Shown: positions 62,025 through 64,000 of the stretch, piece by piece
Layout of the letters: every line of letters starts with the position of its first letter
Numbering within the stretch: the stretch's first letter is position 1
Source: Bacillota bacterium
Lineage (GTDB): Bacteria > Bacillota > Clostridia > Clostridiales > Clostridiaceae
DNA length: 64,000 nucleotides
Reading direction: 5' to 3'
Assembly: GCA_023445445.1 (NCBI GenBank)
Contig: JAEXLD010000001.1
Span: 1 to 64,000, forward strand
Notes under the pieces: generated by a model
What the model saw: only the letters and a program-made list of their open reading frames with translations
The model's database searches: none
Told to the model about the DNA's origin: nothing
Made by a program: the position numbers and the translations under genes

Positions 62025-63401
62025 ATGAATATTATTATAGTTGGTGCAGGTAAAGTAGGATATACCTTAGCTAAATATTTATCTATAGATGGAGATAATA
62101 TAACTATTATTGATAATAAAGATCTAGCCTTAGAACATATTAATAATAATTTAGATGTTATGTGTGTTAAGGGGAATTGTACCAGTTTAAAGGTTCTTGA
62201 TGAAGCTGGAGTAAGAACAGCTGATTTATTAATATCAGTAACAGATAGTGATGAATTAAATATGCTTTGTTCCTTAGCATCTAAAAAATTAGGCGTTAAG
62301 TATACTGTAGCAAGAGTTAGAACTCCAGATTATGATGAAGATTTAACTTTATTAACAGAAGCTGTTGGAATAGATTTAGTTATAAATCCAGAAAAAGCAG
62401 CAGCAATAGAAATAGCTAAGTTAATTAAGTATCCTTCTGTATGTAGTATAGATAACTTTTCTGATGGTAAGGTAAATTTAGTTGGATTTAAGGTATCTGA
62501 TGATACTGCACTAGAAGGTAAGAAAGTAAGTAATATTGATTTTATTAGAGGAAATGTACTTTTTTGTGGAGTAGAAAGAAATGATGAATTTGTAATGCCT
62601 ACAGGAGACTATATTTTCCATAAGGATGATAGAGTATATGTAATAGGTGAACATAAAGATATTCAAAATTTATTTAATAGATTAGGAAAATATAAGAACA
62701 AAGTAAAAAGAGCCATGATTGTAGGTGGTGGTAAAATCGGATATTATCTTGCTAAAATGATTAGTGAAGTTGGAGTAAATTGCAAGATAATAGAAAGAGA
62801 TTTAAAAATTTGTGAAGAATTAAATAGTCTTTTACCAAACTCTATAATTATAAATGGTGATGGTATGGATGAAGAGTTATTGCTATCTGAAAGTCTACTA
62901 GATGTAGATAGTTTTATTACTTTAACAGGAAGAGATGAAGATAATATAATAGCTTCTCTTTTAGCAAGTAGCAAATCTGTAGATAATGTAATAACTAAAA
63001 TAACAAGAGATAATTATAGAGAAATTGGAAAAACTGTAGGAATAAATTCTATAGTCAATCCAAAGTTAGCTACTGCATATAAGATATTAAGATATGTAAG
63101 AACATTAAGAAATAAGAAAAAGTCATCTATAGAGAATATTTATAGAATTTGTAATGATAAAGCAGAAGCAGTAGAATTTATAGTTGGAAATGATACTAAG
63201 AATATAAATGAAAAATTTAAGAATATAGAATTTAAAAAGGATATTTTGGTAGCTACAATTGTTAGAAATAATAAAATAATAATTCCAACAGGTGATGACT
63301 TTTTAAAAGTGAATGATAGAGTAATTATTGTAACTAAAAATATGAAGGTTTTACATATTGATGACATCTTTGCTGGAGGTGGCAGAAAATATGAATTATA
63401 A
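62025..63401 (+). CDS. trkA: Trk potassium uptake NAD-binding protein
   Basis: A 458-residue cytosolic gating subunit with two RCK units, each an NAD-binding TrkA_N (GAGKVGYTLA at 6-15; GGGKIGYYLA near 236-245) followed by a TrkA_C domain (about 140-220 and 370-455). Twin-RCK length is normal for TrkA. AAGGAGAAG precedes the ATG. The trkH gene begins inside its last codons, giving coupled synthesis of channel and gate. Confidence 0.95.
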   Translation: MNIIIVGAGKVGYTLAKYLSIDGDNITIIDNKDLALEHINNNLDVMCVKGNCTSLKVLDEAGVRTADLLISVTDSDELNMLCSLASKKLGVKYTVARVRTPDYDEDLTLLTEAVGIDLVINPEKAAAIEIAKLIKYPSVCSIDNFSDGKVNLVGFKVSDDTALEGKKVSNIDFIRGNVLFCGVERNDEFVMPTGDYIFHKDDRVYVIGEHKDIQNLFNRLGKYKNKVKRAMIVGGGKIGYYLAKMISEVGVNCKIIERDLKICEELNSLLPNSIIINGDGMDEELLLSESLLDVDSFITLTGRDEDNIIASLLASSKSVDNVITKITRDNYREIGKTVGINSIVNPKLATAYKILRYVRTLRNKKKSSIENIYRICNDKAEAVEFIVGNDTKNINEKFKNIEFKKDILVATIVRNNKIIIPTGDDFLKVNDRVIIVTKNMKVLHIDDIFAGGGRKYEL

Positions 63402-64000
63402 AATGGTTCTAAAGGTTTTAGGAAGTGTATTGTTATATGAATCAATACTTTTATTAATTCCTTTAGGAATAGCACTAGCCTTTGGGGATGGAGACAGTTT
63501 AGCTTTTTTAATAACAATTATTTTGATGATGCCAATAGCATTGGTATTAAGAAAAATAAATATTGAAGGAAAAGATATGTATGCAAAGGAAGGCTTTTTG
63601 ACAGTAGGACTAACTTGGATAGTAATATCAGCCTTTGGAGCTTTACCTTTTGTTATAAGTGGAGCTATACCTTCATTTATAGATGCCTTTTTTGAAACAG
63701 TTTCAGGCTTTACAACAACAGGTGCAACAATATTAACAGAAATTGAATCCTTACCTAGAGGAATATTATTTTGGAGAAGTTTTACTCATTGGATAGGTGG
63801 CATGGGCTTTTTAATTTTTATATTGGCATTAGTACCATCCTTAGGGTCTAAAACAATATATTTATTAAGAGCAGAAAGTCCAGGTCCTAATCCTGGAAAA
63901 ATAGTGCCTAAAATAAGTGAAACAGCTAAAATATTATACATAATATATTTTATATTAACTATAACTCAAACACTTTTATTAATGCTTTCTGGACTTTCAG
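63391..64000 (+). CDS. trkH: Trk potassium uptake membrane subunit, 5' part
   Basis: ATG 63391 overlaps the end of trkA by 11 bases, with GGAGGTGG eight bases before it. The open frame runs to the window edge (203 codons). It has membrane segments from residue 5 on and the first selectivity-filter region SGFTTTGATI near residue 110, then HWIGGMGFLIF, both typical of TrkH/KtrB. It is truncated only because the window ends. Confidence 0.93.
   Translation, partial: MNYKMVLKVLGSVLLYESILLLIPLGIALAFGDGDSLAFLITIILMMPIALVLRKINIEGKDMYAKEGFLTVGLTWIVISAFGALPFVISGAIPSFIDAFFETVSGFTTTGATILTEIESLPRGILFWRSFTHWIGGMGFLIFILALVPSLGSKTIYLLRAESPGPNPGKIVPKISETAKILYIIYFILTITQTLLLMLSGLS

Noticed and set aside
63140..63517. 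125-codon minus-strand frame across the trkA/trkH junction
   Set aside because: Lies antisense to two well-supported genes and shows no ribosome site.

Overview
The window reads as a chromosomal segment of a low-GC, anaerobic, Gram-positive Clostridium sensu stricto type bacterium. The reasons are very A+T-rich DNA with strong GGAGG-type ribosome sites, lipoprotein binding proteins, YesM/YesN-type two-component pairs, a B. subtilis-type PurF with a propeptide and Fe-S cysteines, a flavodiiron/rubredoxin oxygen-defence operon, and T-tailed hairpin terminators. No rRNA, tRNA, IS element, prophage or CRISPR array was seen. The species cannot be named from sequence reading alone.

Layout. (1) 160-3285: a TPP riboswitch followed by a four-gene thiamine/precursor uptake operon. 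(2) 3361-5705: a deoxynucleoside kinase, then an MFS efflux gene broken by one in-frame TGA, whose promoter carries a palindromic operator between -35 and -10. (3) 5741-26491: a 20-kb glucuronoxylan-oligosaccharide utilisation locus. It holds a GH67 alpha-glucuronidase, two complete binding-protein/permease sets (no ATPase), GH8 exo-oligoxylanase, GH43 xylosidase, a SASA-type acetyl esterase and two YesM/YesN-like sensor/regulator pairs. cre-like sites precede both binding-protein genes, and a hairpin separates each binding-protein gene from its permeases. (4) 26491-36371: NAD synthetase, an NfeD/SPFH pair, membrane and amidase proteins, a drug/peptide-type ABC exporter operon with a candidate leader peptide and a frameshifted second permease, a zinc-ribbon protein and two tandem small helical paralogues. 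(5) 36500-48219: the purine operon purL-E-C-F-M-N-H-D, preceded by PurBox-like motifs and a good promoter. Its four uncoupled gene joints each carry a member of a structured intergenic repeat family. (6) 48355-64000: a 49-aa protein, a MacB/LolD-type ABC exporter divergent from an XRE + cobalamin-binding regulator, a Dus enzyme, an acyl-CoA dehydrogenase-EtfA-rubredoxin fusion with a flavodiiron protein, an oxidoreductase pair, GreA, a VOC protein, a nicotinamidase, an AraC regulator, a lipoprotein esterase, TrkA and the start of TrkH.

How the parts work together. The xylan locus imports acetylated and methylglucuronate-decorated xylo-oligosaccharides and trims them inside the cell: AguA removes glucuronate, the esterase removes acetyl, Rex8A and GH43 release xylose. 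The two sensor pairs probably monitor different oligosaccharides. The purine operon makes IMP from PRPP, but purK and purB are not present here. The fusion protein plus flavodiiron protein looks like a self-contained chain passing electrons from an acyl-CoA to oxygen.

Most worth a second look are the covarying repeat family inside the purine operon, the acyl-CoA dehydrogenase-EtfA-rubredoxin/flavodiiron pair, the XRE-type regulator with CarH-like cobalamin motifs, and two possibly reversible gene disruptions (in-frame TGA; AT-dinucleotide slippage).
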